A DNA stretch of 64,000 nt from an uncultured Acidobacteriota bacterium. Lineage in GTDB: Bacteria; Acidobacteriota; Terriglobia; Bryobacterales; Bryobacteraceae. Each line of letters starts with the position of its first letter. The stretch's first letter is position 1. Below the pieces are notes generated by a model. That model worked only from the letters and a program-made list of their open reading frames with translations, had not been told where the DNA came from and did no database searches. Below, one piece after another: positions 45,023 to 53,297 of this stretch. The translations under genes and the position numbers were made by a program. The stretch covers positions 32,469 through 96,468 of the forward strand of contig CADECY010000019.1 in the NCBI GenBank assembly GCA_902825945.1, read 5' to 3'.

Positions 45023-45954
45023 ACAAACATCGCGTGGCGGTGGTTGGCGCGGGTGCGTTCGGGCAGAATCACGTTCGTGTGATTCGAGAATCGCCGCGCG
45101 CGGAACTGGTGGCCGTGGTGGATTCCGATCCGTCCAAGGCGGAAATCACGGATTGGCGGAAGCTGGCGGGAATGGCGGACGCCGCCGTGGTCGCGACGCC
45201 GACCACGACCCACGCCGAGATCGGTCGCGGACTGCTCGAAGCAGGTCTGCACGTGCTGGTCGAAAAGCCGGTTTCGCACGATCTCGAAACCGCGCGCGCT
45301 CTGGTTGAATCCGCTCGGTCGGCAAGCCGCGCGTTGGCCGTGGGCCATCTCGAACGGTGCAATCCGGCGGTGCGTGCGCTGCGCGAGATCGTGACCGTGC
45401 CGCTGTTTTTCGAAATCAATCGCATGAACCAGTTCGCGCCGCGATCGCTCGATGTGGATGTGGTGCTCGACCTGATGATCCACGATATCGATATCGTGCT
45501 CGCACTGGTGGGCCAGCAACCGGAAGAGGTCCGCGCGGCGGGTGTGCGGATCTTGTCCCAGAAGGTCGACATCGCGAACGTGCGGCTGGCGTTTCCCGGC
45601 GGATGCGTGGCGAACATCACGGCGAGCCGTGTGTCGACGGAAAAGGTCCGAAAGCTGCGCCTGTTTCAGCCGCACCAGTACGTGTCGATCGACTATGCCA
45701 AACAGGAGGGAGTCGCGATTTCGGTAGGCGACAATCAGCAGGTGAGTTTTCGCCCGTTGGTGGCGCCGAAGCGCGAACCGCTTGCCGCTCAGTTCGACGC
45801 GTTTCTGGACGCGGTGGAGGGCCGCGCCGAGCCGCTGGTTTCGGGCGAAGACGCCATCGGAGCGCTCACGGTGTCGCTCGAGATTCTGGCGAAGATCGAG
45901 GAGCATGGCGCGGTGGTGGCGCGAACGCTCGAGCAGTTCGAGCAGCGTACGTAG
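45019..45954 (+). CDS. Gfo/Idh/MocA-family oxidoreductase in the lipid A cluster
   Basis: 311 aa. ATG 45019 overlaps the end of lpxI by 4 bases. The NAD-binding start is RVAVVGAGAFGQNHVRVI, the family signature is HVLVEKPVSHDLETA, and the substrate part has DLMIHDIDIVLALVG and VANITASRVSTEKVRKLRLF. In the lpx clusters of some bacteria a Gfo/Idh/MocA enzyme (GnnA) with an aminotransferase (GnnB) makes the 3-amino sugar for amide-linked lipid A. This gene could be such an enzyme, but no aminotransferase is in the window. It is followed by a TonB gene. Confidence 0.85.
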   Translation: MNKHRVAVVGAGAFGQNHVRVIRESPRAELVAVVDSDPSKAEITDWRKLAGMADAAVVATPTTTHAEIGRGLLEAGLHVLVEKPVSHDLETARALVESARSASRALAVGHLERCNPAVRALREIVTVPLFFEINRMNQFAPRSLDVDVVLDLMIHDIDIVLALVGQQPEEVRAAGVRILSQKVDIANVRLAFPGGCVANITASRVSTEKVRKLRLFQPHQYVSIDYAKQEGVAISVGDNQQVSFRPLVAPKREPLAAQFDAFLDAVEGRAEPLVSGEDAIGALTVSLEILAKIEEHGAVVARTLEQFEQRT

Positions 45955-45974
45955 CCTGCTAACATTGGAGAAGA

Positions 45975-47075
45975 ATGGAGCCATCGTCGCTGGGACGCTG
46001 GCAGGAACCACAGCTCCACTTGCTCGTCGAGGCGGCGCCAATCAGCCGTCCGAGCCCCGGAGTTGCGGCAATCGGCTCGGCAGTCGTGCATCTCGCGTTC
46101 TTCGCGGCAGCGCTCTATCTGCCCTGGGGACCGGACGCCGCACCCCGCACCGGAGCGGTGATTTCGCTCGACCGGCCGCGCGTGACCCCAGTGTTCACGC
46201 TTCCCAAGGACCTCACGCAGATCTCTGCGAACAAGGGCAAGGCGGCGTCCGAGGTGAATCTCGAAGGGCTGCTGGCGCGGCCGCAACCGCCCACTATCGC
46301 GCGGGCTCCCGGAAAAACGAACCCGGCGGCGCCGCCGAAGGCTTTCGAGGCTCCGGCCGCGGCGTCGGTTCCCGCTCCGAAGCCGGTCATGGAAGCTCCG
46401 AAGATCGAAGGGCGCGGCACCGATGTGACTGAACTGCAGGCGAGAAACCTGCCAGGATTGGGGACTCCGCAGGTCGCGCCGCCACCGGTTACTCCACCGC
46501 CGCCACAGATCCAGCCTGAAGAGCGGCCGAAGATCGCGTTCGAGCGTCCGGGAGGAAACACGCCAGGGCGCAACACGGGAGTTTCGCCGGGCCGGGTTCC
46601 GATGCCCGCGCGGAGCACCGTGGACGAAGCGGTTCGGCAGGTGGCGAAGTCGGGTGGGGCTGGTCTCACGGTTGGCGATTTGGGAACCGGAACCGGCGGA
46701 CTCGGTGAGGCGCTCAACAATCCCACTGGACCCGTCAAGAACGCAAGCGCACTCGAGCTCTTGAGCGACACGCAGGGTGCCGACATGAAGCCATATCTGA
46801 TCCAGGTGCTCTCGTCGGTGAGGCGCAACTGGCAGGCCGTCATCCCCGAAGTTGCGCGGATGGGGCGCCGCGGGAAGGTGGCCATCCAGTTCGCGATCGA
46901 CCGTGACGGATCGGTACCCAAGCTCGTGATCTCGACCGGAAGTGGCACGCAGTCGCTCGACCGGGCCGCGGTCGCGGGGATCACCGCGTCGAACCCATTT
47001 CCGCCCTTGCCGAACGAATACAAGGGTGGTCAGCTCCGGCTGCAAATGGTGTTCGCTTACAATATTCCGAAATGA
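45975..47075 (+). CDS. TonB-family energy transducer
   Basis: 366 aa. The N-terminus (MEPSSLGRWQEPQLHLLVEA) is cytoplasmic, one membrane helix follows (VAAIGSAVVHLAFFAAALYL), then a long Pro-rich periplasmic linker (PPPVTPPPPQIQPEER). The C-terminal domain (about 275-366) is TonB-like: MKPYLIQVLSSVRRNWQAVI, RGKVAIQFAIDRDGSVPKLV, FPPLPNEYKGGQLRLQMVFA. It probably passes energy from an ExbBD/TolQR-type motor to outer membrane receptors, perhaps including the one at 49907. It is the last but one gene of the fabZ-lpx unit. Confidence 0.85.
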   Translation: MEPSSLGRWQEPQLHLLVEAAPISRPSPGVAAIGSAVVHLAFFAAALYLPWGPDAAPRTGAVISLDRPRVTPVFTLPKDLTQISANKGKAASEVNLEGLLARPQPPTIARAPGKTNPAAPPKAFEAPAAASVPAPKPVMEAPKIEGRGTDVTELQARNLPGLGTPQVAPPPVTPPPPQIQPEERPKIAFERPGGNTPGRNTGVSPGRVPMPARSTVDEAVRQVAKSGGAGLTVGDLGTGTGGLGEALNNPTGPVKNASALELLSDTQGADMKPYLIQVLSSVRRNWQAVIPEVARMGRRGKVAIQFAIDRDGSVPKLVISTGSGTQSLDRAAVAGITASNPFPPLPNEYKGGQLRLQMVFAYNIPK

Positions 47076-47242
47076 GCAGGAACCGGCTGTGGAGCGCGAT
47101 GGCCGCCTACGCCGCCTTGGCGGCAGCGGGCCTATCCATCGATCATCGCGAGATGCGGCTCATGCTTTGGGTGCTGCTCGCCGGACTGGCGGTGAAGAGC
47201 TACGTCGGATTCCTGCAAGAGCAGCGGCGAACCCGCGAATAG
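47072..47242 (+). CDS. Tiny membrane protein after the TonB-like gene
   Basis: 56 aa: ATG 47072 overlaps the stop of the TonB-family gene (ATGA) and the frame ends with TAG at 47240-47242. The sequence has two possible hydrophobic stretches, SAMAAYAALAAAGLSID and REMRLMLWVLLAGLAVKSYV, and a polar end GFLQEQRRTRE. The start overlap and composition argue for a real gene. Function unknown; it may be an accessory subunit of the TonB system. Confidence 0.6.
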   Translation: MSRNRLWSAMAAYAALAAAGLSIDHREMRLMLWVLLAGLAVKSYVGFLQEQRRTRE

Positions 47243-47253
47243 GCCGCGCCCGG

Positions 47254-48690
47254 TCATGCCCGTTCCGGCCTTGCGCCTCGCCAGCCTCGCTTCCACTGTT
47301 CCGTCAGCTGCTTCACCAAGTCCGCGTTGCCCGGTGCGCCCGCGATGTTGGTGTTCTCCGCCGCATCGGTCTGATGATCGTAGAGTTCGACGGTCTCGAC
47401 CTTCGCGTGATCCTTACGATCCACCCAGACCGTGAAGCGATAGCGCTCGGTCCGGATCGAGTAGCCCATCCGCTCGCCCCGAGGATACTGGCTGAACGCC
47501 GCGGACTTCCATGCACGCTTCGGGTTGGCGAGGAGCGGCTGGAAGCTCGTTCCTTCGAGATGACCGGGCAGGGGCAAACCCGCGAGTTCCGCCAGTGACG
47601 GATAGACATCGACGAACTCCACCAGCGCGCGTGTGTGCTGGCCGGCCGTTTTCATGCCGGGGGCCGATACGATCAGCGTCGAGTTGGTGTCGTTCTCGAC
47701 GTTCGAATGCTTGGCCCACTCACCGTGTTCACCGAGCTTCCAGCCGTGATCGCCCCACAGAACGATGATCGTGTTGCTCGCGAGATTCGAACGGTCGAGT
47801 TCGTCGAGCACTTTGCCGAGTTGCGCGTCCATGTAGCTGACGCAGGCATAGTAGCCGTGTTTGAGGTGGCGGCGGAAGGCTTCGGGGAAGACGCCTTCCT
47901 CGACGCCTTGGTAGGTTCGCACTTCGCCCGAAGTTGTCAACGCGTAGTCCGGCGCGCCCTTCGGACGATAGTAGTTCGGCGCAAGCGCGATCTTCGCCGA
48001 ATCGTAGAGATCCCAGTACTTCTTCGGCGCGACGAACGGCAGATGGGGCTTGGCGAAGCCCACGGCGAGGAAGAAGGGTGAGTTCCTCTTCCCGAGTTCG
48101 CGCAGCGTGGCGGCAGCGAGGTTCGCCACCTTGCCGTCTTTGTAGAAGCCGTCGGCGACATCCGCCGCCTCGGTCACCGGACCCTTCGCTCCCTTGTTGC
48201 GCTTCTTGCGCGCATCGGTGAGGCGGCGGGTGGACGACTCGGGCAACGCGTAGGCAGGCGCGTCCGGAGTCTGCCACGGCACCGACCACGAACGCGGATC
48301 GTCGTAGCCAGGATGATAGATCTTGCCCATGCCCTGAACGAAGTATCCGTTCTGGCGAAAGTGCTGCGGCAGCGTCACGACGTCGGGCATCGCATCGCGG
48401 AAGTGCGTGACCAGATCCCAGACCTTGGTCGTATCCGGACGCGCACCGGTGAGCAGGCTCGTGCGCGAGGGTGAGCAGACCGCTTGCTGGCAATAGGCGC
48501 GATCGAACACCAATCCGCGTTTGGCGAGCCGGTCGATGTTCGGACTCTTGATTCCGCTCATACCATAGCAGCCGAGTTCGGGGCGCAGGTCGTCCACCGC
48601 GATGAAGAGCACGTTCGGGCGGCGCGAGGTGGACTGGGCGGAGAGGCTCGGGAGCGCGAGCGCTTGTTGGAGGCATTGCCGGCGAGTCAT
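47254..48690 (-). CDS. Exported sulfatase (arylsulfatase family)
   Basis: 478 aa from ATG 48690, with leader MTRRQCLQQALALPSLSAQ (twin-arginine-like). The family start RPNVLFIAVDDLRPELGCYG holds the metal Asp pair. CSPSRTSLLTG at about 72-82 is the formylglycine site (Cys72-x-Pro-x-Arg), so a formylglycine-generating enzyme or anaerobic maturase is needed elsewhere. Later features include GKIYHPGYDDPRSWS, FLAVGFAKPHLPFVAPKKYW and VLWGDHGWKLGEHGEWAKHS. It matches the iduronate-2-sulfatase-like branch used by many environmental bacteria on sulfated polysaccharides. Confidence 0.92.
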   Translation of the reverse strand: MTRRQCLQQALALPSLSAQSTSRRPNVLFIAVDDLRPELGCYGMSGIKSPNIDRLAKRGLVFDRAYCQQAVCSPSRTSLLTGARPDTTKVWDLVTHFRDAMPDVVTLPQHFRQNGYFVQGMGKIYHPGYDDPRSWSVPWQTPDAPAYALPESSTRRLTDARKKRNKGAKGPVTEAADVADGFYKDGKVANLAAATLRELGKRNSPFFLAVGFAKPHLPFVAPKKYWDLYDSAKIALAPNYYRPKGAPDYALTTSGEVRTYQGVEEGVFPEAFRRHLKHGYYACVSYMDAQLGKVLDELDRSNLASNTIIVLWGDHGWKLGEHGEWAKHSNVENDTNSTLIVSAPGMKTAGQHTRALVEFVDVYPSLAELAGLPLPGHLEGTSFQPLLANPKRAWKSAAFSQYPRGERMGYSIRTERYRFTVWVDRKDHAKVETVELYDHQTDAAENTNIAGAPGNADLVKQLTEQWKRGWRGARPERA

Positions 48691-48734
48691 GCAGCTAACA
48701 AGGTACCGCACGGCGCGATTATGATGGACATCGA

Positions 48735-49919
48735 ATGACACGCAGAGATTTGTTCGTGGCGGCGATGAGCCCGCTGGGGCTCGGGGCCGTGCTTTCGCGG
48801 CGTGAACTCGACACGCCCGAGCAGCGCGCGGCCTATCTGCGCGAGATGCTCGATGCGCTGTGCACCCGGATCGGGCCACGGCCATCGGGGAGCGCGGGCT
48901 TCAACAAGGGCATCGCGCTCGTCGAGCGCGAACTGCGCCGCGCGCTACCGGTTGTCATGCGCGACTCGCTACGCTTCCGCCGGTGGGCCGTTACCGGCAA
49001 GCCGCACTTCATCGTGGGCGATCGCGCGCTCGAGACGTTCGTGGCCGACAACAGTCCCGAGACGCCGGGCCGCGAGGTCAGCGGGACCTTGCGGAAAGCC
49101 GGACAGTACGAGGTTGTCGATGCAGGCGGACGCGTGGTGGCGCGGGCCGGCATCAGCGAATTCGGGCGCGCCATTGTCACCATGCACTCGGGCTCCGATG
49201 GCGCGACGCTGTTCAACGTCGGCCGCCAGGATGTCGAACTGCTCGAGCGCGCGATCCGCGACAGGACGCCCGTGCGGGCGAACGCCAAGGTGAAGTGGAT
49301 CGACCATGTGGAGTCGAGCAGTGTCGCGGGCTCGCTTCCGGGGAATTCGAAGGAAGAGATCCTGATCGTTGCTCACGCCGATACGAAGTACAACACGCCG
49401 GGGGCCAACGACAACACGGCTTCGCTGATCGCGATGCTGATGCTCGCGCACGCGATTCCCGCGGCGAAGCCCGCGCGCACGGTGAGCTTCCTCGCGACGA
49501 CCGGCGAAGAACTGACCTTCTTCGGTGCGAAGCATTACGCCGAGACGCGGCGCGCGGCAGGCACGCTCGGCGGCATCAAATACTGCGTGAACCTCGACTC
49601 GCTCACCTATGGCCCGAACCTGCAGATCAACACGACGAGCGCGGGCCTCGCGACGATGATCCTCGACATCCATCGCGACCTCCGTATCGGAACCGCTCCG
49701 AAGGTCTTCGAACGCGACGACACGATGGACTCGGCTCCCTTTCTCGCCTCGGGTGCGCGAACCGTTCATCTGAATAGCCGTGGCGACGACGCGCGGACTC
49801 TACCGCTGTGGCATCGCCCCGAGGATCGCGCTGAGACAATCCGCCCCGAGTTCGTCGAAAGCAGCTTTCGCGTCCTGCTCGAGCTGATCGCGCGGCTACA
49901 AACGGCTCAGAATTTGTAG
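48735..49919 (+). CDS. M28-family zinc aminopeptidase
   Basis: 394 aa. The M28 metal site is seen in ILIVAHADTKYNTPGANDNTA (His, Asp and the bridging Asp), LATTGEELTFFGAKHYAE (Glu pair), GIKYCVNLDSLTYG and APFLASGARTVHLNS. The N-terminal part (YLREMLDALCTRIGPRPSGS) is the usual entry of the family. There is a short hydrophobic start (MTRRDLFVAAMSPLGLGAVL) that resembles an RR leader. The last 13 bases overlap the 3' end of the convergent receptor gene. Confidence 0.88.
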   Translation: MTRRDLFVAAMSPLGLGAVLSRRELDTPEQRAAYLREMLDALCTRIGPRPSGSAGFNKGIALVERELRRALPVVMRDSLRFRRWAVTGKPHFIVGDRALETFVADNSPETPGREVSGTLRKAGQYEVVDAGGRVVARAGISEFGRAIVTMHSGSDGATLFNVGRQDVELLERAIRDRTPVRANAKVKWIDHVESSSVAGSLPGNSKEEILIVAHADTKYNTPGANDNTASLIAMLMLAHAIPAAKPARTVSFLATTGEELTFFGAKHYAETRRAAGTLGGIKYCVNLDSLTYGPNLQINTTSAGLATMILDIHRDLRIGTAPKVFERDDTMDSAPFLASGARTVHLNSRGDDARTLPLWHRPEDRAETIRPEFVESSFRVLLELIARLQTAQNL

Positions 49920-52900
49920 TGGAGCCCGAACTGGATGATGCGCGCCTGATTGCCATCCACCAGTGACGTGATCCGCCCGAACGCCGCGTTGCCGCGGTTC
50001 AGATTCGGCGGACCGAAGCTCGGTGTATTGGTGAAGTTCAGCGCCTCGGTGCGGAACTGGATCGAGTGGCGTTCGAGGAAGCGGAAATCCTTGAGGATCG
50101 ACAGATCCATCGACATCGAGCCCGGACCGAAGCCGGAGATGCGGCCCGCGTTTCCGAAGGTGAACTGCGCGGGCTCGGCAAACGCGGCGGTATTGAACCA
50201 CGCATTCAGGAAGTCGTTGCGCGAACGTCCGTCCGGTAACCGCGGATCGCCCACGACGTTCGGCCGGTTCTGCGGCGAGAAGGCGTTGGTGCGGTTGACC
50301 TGTTCGATAACGCCCCACGGCGCGCCGGAGCGCAACTCGCCGATGAAGCCGAGCGTCCAGCCGCCGAGCACGTGCTTCCGGGCGAAGGGCAGTTCGTAGA
50401 CGACGCTCGAAATCAGGCGGTGCTGGATGCTGTTGCCGCTCAGGCCGCGATCGTTGCGGCGGTCATAGACATTCATGTAAGCGTTGCCCGCGCCTCCACC
50501 GATCTCCGCGCGCGATTCGGCGTCGTCGATTCCCTTCGCCCATGTGTAGTTGGTCTGGAAATGCAGGCCGGCGGAGGTGCGCTTGTCCACCTTGATGTTC
50601 ATGCCGTGGTAGTTCGAATTGCCGATCGGCGGCGACAACAGCAGCACGTCGGTGAATTGTGGGAACGGCCGCCGCGATTGCGCGTTGCCCGGACCCATCA
50701 ATTCCGGCCGCACCTGATTCTGCGTCAGGCTCGCCGGAATCGCGAGCTTGTGCCCGAGCGTCGACAGGTAGCCGAGTTCGATCAGCATCTGCCACGGGAG
50801 CTGCCGTTGCACATTGAGATTGAAGTTCATCAGATACGGCGTGTCGCGGCCCTTCAGCGCGAAGTACTCGACGCTGTTCACCGGCGATTGCCCCACGCGC
50901 ACGGCGCCGAAGCCGGGCGTGAGATCGGCTTCAGTAGGAATGGTGGCCGCCGGCATGCCGTCGCGAAGGCGGAACGCGGCCGTGAGTCCGTTGTCGGGCG
51001 AGGTGAAGTTGCCGCGCCAACTGAATCCGGTGATCGCGTTGGTGGGAACGGCCTGATCGTACTGACCCATGTAGAGCAGCGCGGCGCCGCCGCGAACCAC
51101 CCATTGATCCCGTGCGCGCCAAGCGAATCCGAGCCGTGGTGCGTAGTTGTTCAGGTCGAAGTTATGCGCGTAGCGGCTCACGCCGTTGCGGCCCGAGTAC
51201 AGCATCGCGCCGGGCGTTCCCGATACCGGATTGATCGCGAGCGGATCGAACGAGTTCTGCCGGTTGTCGAGCGCCTCGCGCCGCGGAATGTCCATGTCCC
51301 AGCGAATGCCGAGATTCAGCGTCAGGCGGTTGGTGACCTTCCAATCGTCCTGGAGAAAGCCACCGATGGCGTCCATTCGCGAGCGGATCGGGAAGATCTC
51401 GTTGATGTTGGCGCTCTGTACCCACCCGAGCAGCAGAGACGCGATGCTGTGTCCGGTGGCGACATCGTTGAAGTTGAACACGCCGCCCGACGTGTTCCGA
51501 TTCAGATCGTCATTGCGCGCGTAGCGATACTCGAACCCGGTCTTGATGCTGTGATTGCCGCGGACCATGAGGATGTGATCGACGAGATGGATTCCGTGGA
51601 TCGGGAATTGGATGCGCTCATGGTTGGAGCTTTCGCTCATCGCCTGATAACCGGTGGGAACGATGCGCGGCGCGAACGCCGGATTGACGCCTTTGAGGCC
51701 GATTTTCTGGTTGAAGTTCGAGTAGGCGCCGGAGTTCCGGTTGATGAACTTGCGGCGATCGAAATTGCCGCGAAACTCATTGATCACGGTAGGCGTGAAG
51801 TTGTGGAACCAGGTGCCGGCGATGTTGACATAGTAGTTATCCCGGCGGCGATGAATCGGATCAATCGCGGGATCGGTGCCCCAGATTGGCGAATCCGTCT
51901 GTCCGCCGTGGCTCGCCAGGACACGCGCGTACATGCGGTCGCGGTCACCGAAGGTATGGTCCACGCGGCCGATGTAGGTGTTCGGCGGATCGCTGTTGCG
52001 TCCGTTGGCGCGGAAGTTCGCGTTGCCTGAGCCCTGCCCCGCGACGTTGGGGCTCGGGTAGAAAGCAGCGATGGCGCGGCCCATCGGATCCTGCCGGTTG
52101 ACCGGAATGATGTTGCCGGGAAAAGGAGTCCGGTTGTTCTCGGGATCGCGGATCACAATCCGGCCGCCAGAGAAGTCGCCCTGCTTTTCAGCCGCGGTGG
52201 GGACGCCTTGAATGAACGTCGATCCACTGATGGTGCGGCGGCCTTCGTAGTTGGCGAAGAAGTGTGTGCGATCCTTGCGAATCGGTCCGCCGATGCTCGC
52301 TCCGAACAGGTTGTAGCGCAGAGGCGTCTGGTCGGCGGCGAAGAAGGTGCGGGCGTCGAAGGCGTCGTTGCGCAGGTATTCGTAGGCCGAACCGTGGAAC
52401 TCGTTGGTGCCGCTCTTGGTGGTCATCTGGACCACGCCGCCGCCTGTGCGTCCGAGTTCGGCGGAGTAGTTGCTGACGGCGACATTGAACTCCTGCAGCG
52501 CTTCGATCGGCGGATCGAAGTTGAGCCCCTGATCGCCGATCAGAACGTTCTGCGCGTTCGAGCCGTCGATGCGCCAGTTCGTATTGTTGCCACGGCCGCC
52601 GGCCATCGTGAAGTTCGAGCCCGTGCCGTTCTGGACGACAAAGCCCGTCAGCCGCGCCAACTGCGCGGCGCGGCGGTTGATGAGCGGCATATTGATGATG
52701 GTCCGGTTGTCGACCGTCGAGCCGACCGCTGAGGTCTCGGTCTGGAGCTGCGGCGCGGCGGCTTCCACCGTCACGCGTTCCGACTGGCTGCCGACTTCGA
52801 GCGCGATGTCGATGCGTGGTTGTCCGCCGGTTTCCAAAACGATACCGGTTTGCCGATAGGGCTTGAAGCCGGATTTCTCGGCGTCGAGCCGGTACTGTCC

Positions 52901-53101
52901 GGGCTTGACGAGTGGGATCGTATAGCTGCCTTGATCGCTGGAAGACGCGGGGAAGACTTCGCCGGTATCCACGTTGACGAGTTTGACCTCGACGGCGGGA
53001 ATCACCGCTCCGGTGGAGTCGTGAATCGTTCCGGTGAGCGTGGCGAACTGGCTTTGCGCCAAGGCCGTGGACGCGGCGGCGAGAAGGAGGAAGAAGCGCA
53101 C
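49907..53101 (-). CDS. Large TonB-dependent receptor, Oar-like, with carboxypeptidase-like N-terminal domain
   Basis: 1064 aa from GTG 53101. The signal peptide is MRFFLLLAAASTALAQ. Residues about 20-105 form a carboxypeptidase regulatory-like domain (GTIHDSTGAVIPAVEVKLVN, YTIPLVKPGQYRLDAEKSGF). The plug follows (NRRAAQLARLTGFVVQNGTG, VVQMTTKSGTNEFHGSAYEY), then a long beta-barrel with DDWKVTNRLTLNLGIRWD, PRLGFAWRARDQW and a terminal GLHYKF with the outer membrane insertion Phe. This architecture is expanded in Acidobacteriota and is thought to import glycans, peptides or other large compounds. Upstream TTAACA/TATAGT may be its promoter. Confidence 0.92.
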   Translation of the reverse strand: MRFFLLLAAASTALAQSQFATLTGTIHDSTGAVIPAVEVKLVNVDTGEVFPASSSDQGSYTIPLVKPGQYRLDAEKSGFKPYRQTGIVLETGGQPRIDIALEVGSQSERVTVEAAAPQLQTETSAVGSTVDNRTIINMPLINRRAAQLARLTGFVVQNGTGSNFTMAGGRGNNTNWRIDGSNAQNVLIGDQGLNFDPPIEALQEFNVAVSNYSAELGRTGGGVVQMTTKSGTNEFHGSAYEYLRNDAFDARTFFAADQTPLRYNLFGASIGGPIRKDRTHFFANYEGRRTISGSTFIQGVPTAAEKQGDFSGGRIVIRDPENNRTPFPGNIIPVNRQDPMGRAIAAFYPSPNVAGQGSGNANFRANGRNSDPPNTYIGRVDHTFGDRDRMYARVLASHGGQTDSPIWGTDPAIDPIHRRRDNYYVNIAGTWFHNFTPTVINEFRGNFDRRKFINRNSGAYSNFNQKIGLKGVNPAFAPRIVPTGYQAMSESSNHERIQFPIHGIHLVDHILMVRGNHSIKTGFEYRYARNDDLNRNTSGGVFNFNDVATGHSIASLLLGWVQSANINEIFPIRSRMDAIGGFLQDDWKVTNRLTLNLGIRWDMDIPRREALDNRQNSFDPLAINPVSGTPGAMLYSGRNGVSRYAHNFDLNNYAPRLGFAWRARDQWVVRGGAALLYMGQYDQAVPTNAITGFSWRGNFTSPDNGLTAAFRLRDGMPAATIPTEADLTPGFGAVRVGQSPVNSVEYFALKGRDTPYLMNFNLNVQRQLPWQMLIELGYLSTLGHKLAIPASLTQNQVRPELMGPGNAQSRRPFPQFTDVLLLSPPIGNSNYHGMNIKVDKRTSAGLHFQTNYTWAKGIDDAESRAEIGGGAGNAYMNVYDRRNDRGLSGNSIQHRLISSVVYELPFARKHVLGGWTLGFIGELRSGAPWGVIEQVNRTNAFSPQNRPNVVGDPRLPDGRSRNDFLNAWFNTAAFAEPAQFTFGNAGRISGFGPGSMSMDLSILKDFRFLERHSIQFRTEALNFTNTPSFGPPNLNRGNAAFGRITSLVDGNQARIIQFGLHYKF

Positions 53102-53129
53102 GAGGCCCCCTGGTGTGGAATTTGCCGCT

Positions 53130-53159
53130 ACTATACCACGACCGTTCCGCGCGTGTTAA
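53130..53159 (-). promoter_or_regulatory. Probable sigma-70 promoter of the TonB-dependent receptor gene
   Basis: On the minus strand, TTAACA (53154-53159) and TATAGT (53130-53135) are separated by 18 bases, matching the -35/-10 consensus at 5 of 6 positions each. The GTG start at 53101 lies about 22 bases past the expected start of transcription. Confidence 0.5.
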
Positions 53160-53179
53160 AATCGAGGCGTAGCCATTGA

Positions 53180-53251
53180 GCGGGAGTAACTCAATGGTAG
53201 AGTCACAGCCTTCCAAGCTGTTGGTTGCGAGTTCGATTCTCGTCTCCCGCT
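53180..53251 (+). tRNA. tRNA-Gly (anticodon UCC)
   Basis: GCGGGAG and CTCCCGC form the acceptor stem. The D arm is ACTC-AATGGTA-GAGT, the anticodon arm ACAGC-CTTCCAA-GCTGT has TCC in the loop, and the T arm is GCGAG-TTCGATT-CTCGT. The discriminator is T53251, and CCA is encoded at 53252-53254. Its 3' end is the likely insertion point of the integrated element that begins directly after it. Confidence 0.95.
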
Positions 53252-53254
53252 CCA
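53229..53254. other. Likely attachment site (left end) of the integrated element
   Basis: The T arm and acceptor 3' end of the tRNA-Gly gene lie 44 bases from an integrase gene, the usual place of the att core for tyrosine recombinases. The tRNA is intact, so the element restores its 3' end. The matching right repeat should lie beyond 64000 and was not noticed inside the window. Confidence 0.5.
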
Positions 53255-53297
53255 ACGTTTTCAGGGGTTTACGCTTCAGTCGCATGCCGGGCTTGCC

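Noticed and set aside
50372..52030. 552-codon plus-strand open frame opposite the TonB-dependent receptor
   Set aside because: It is the shadow of a high-GC gene; the translation is His/Arg/Val-rich without any known motif.
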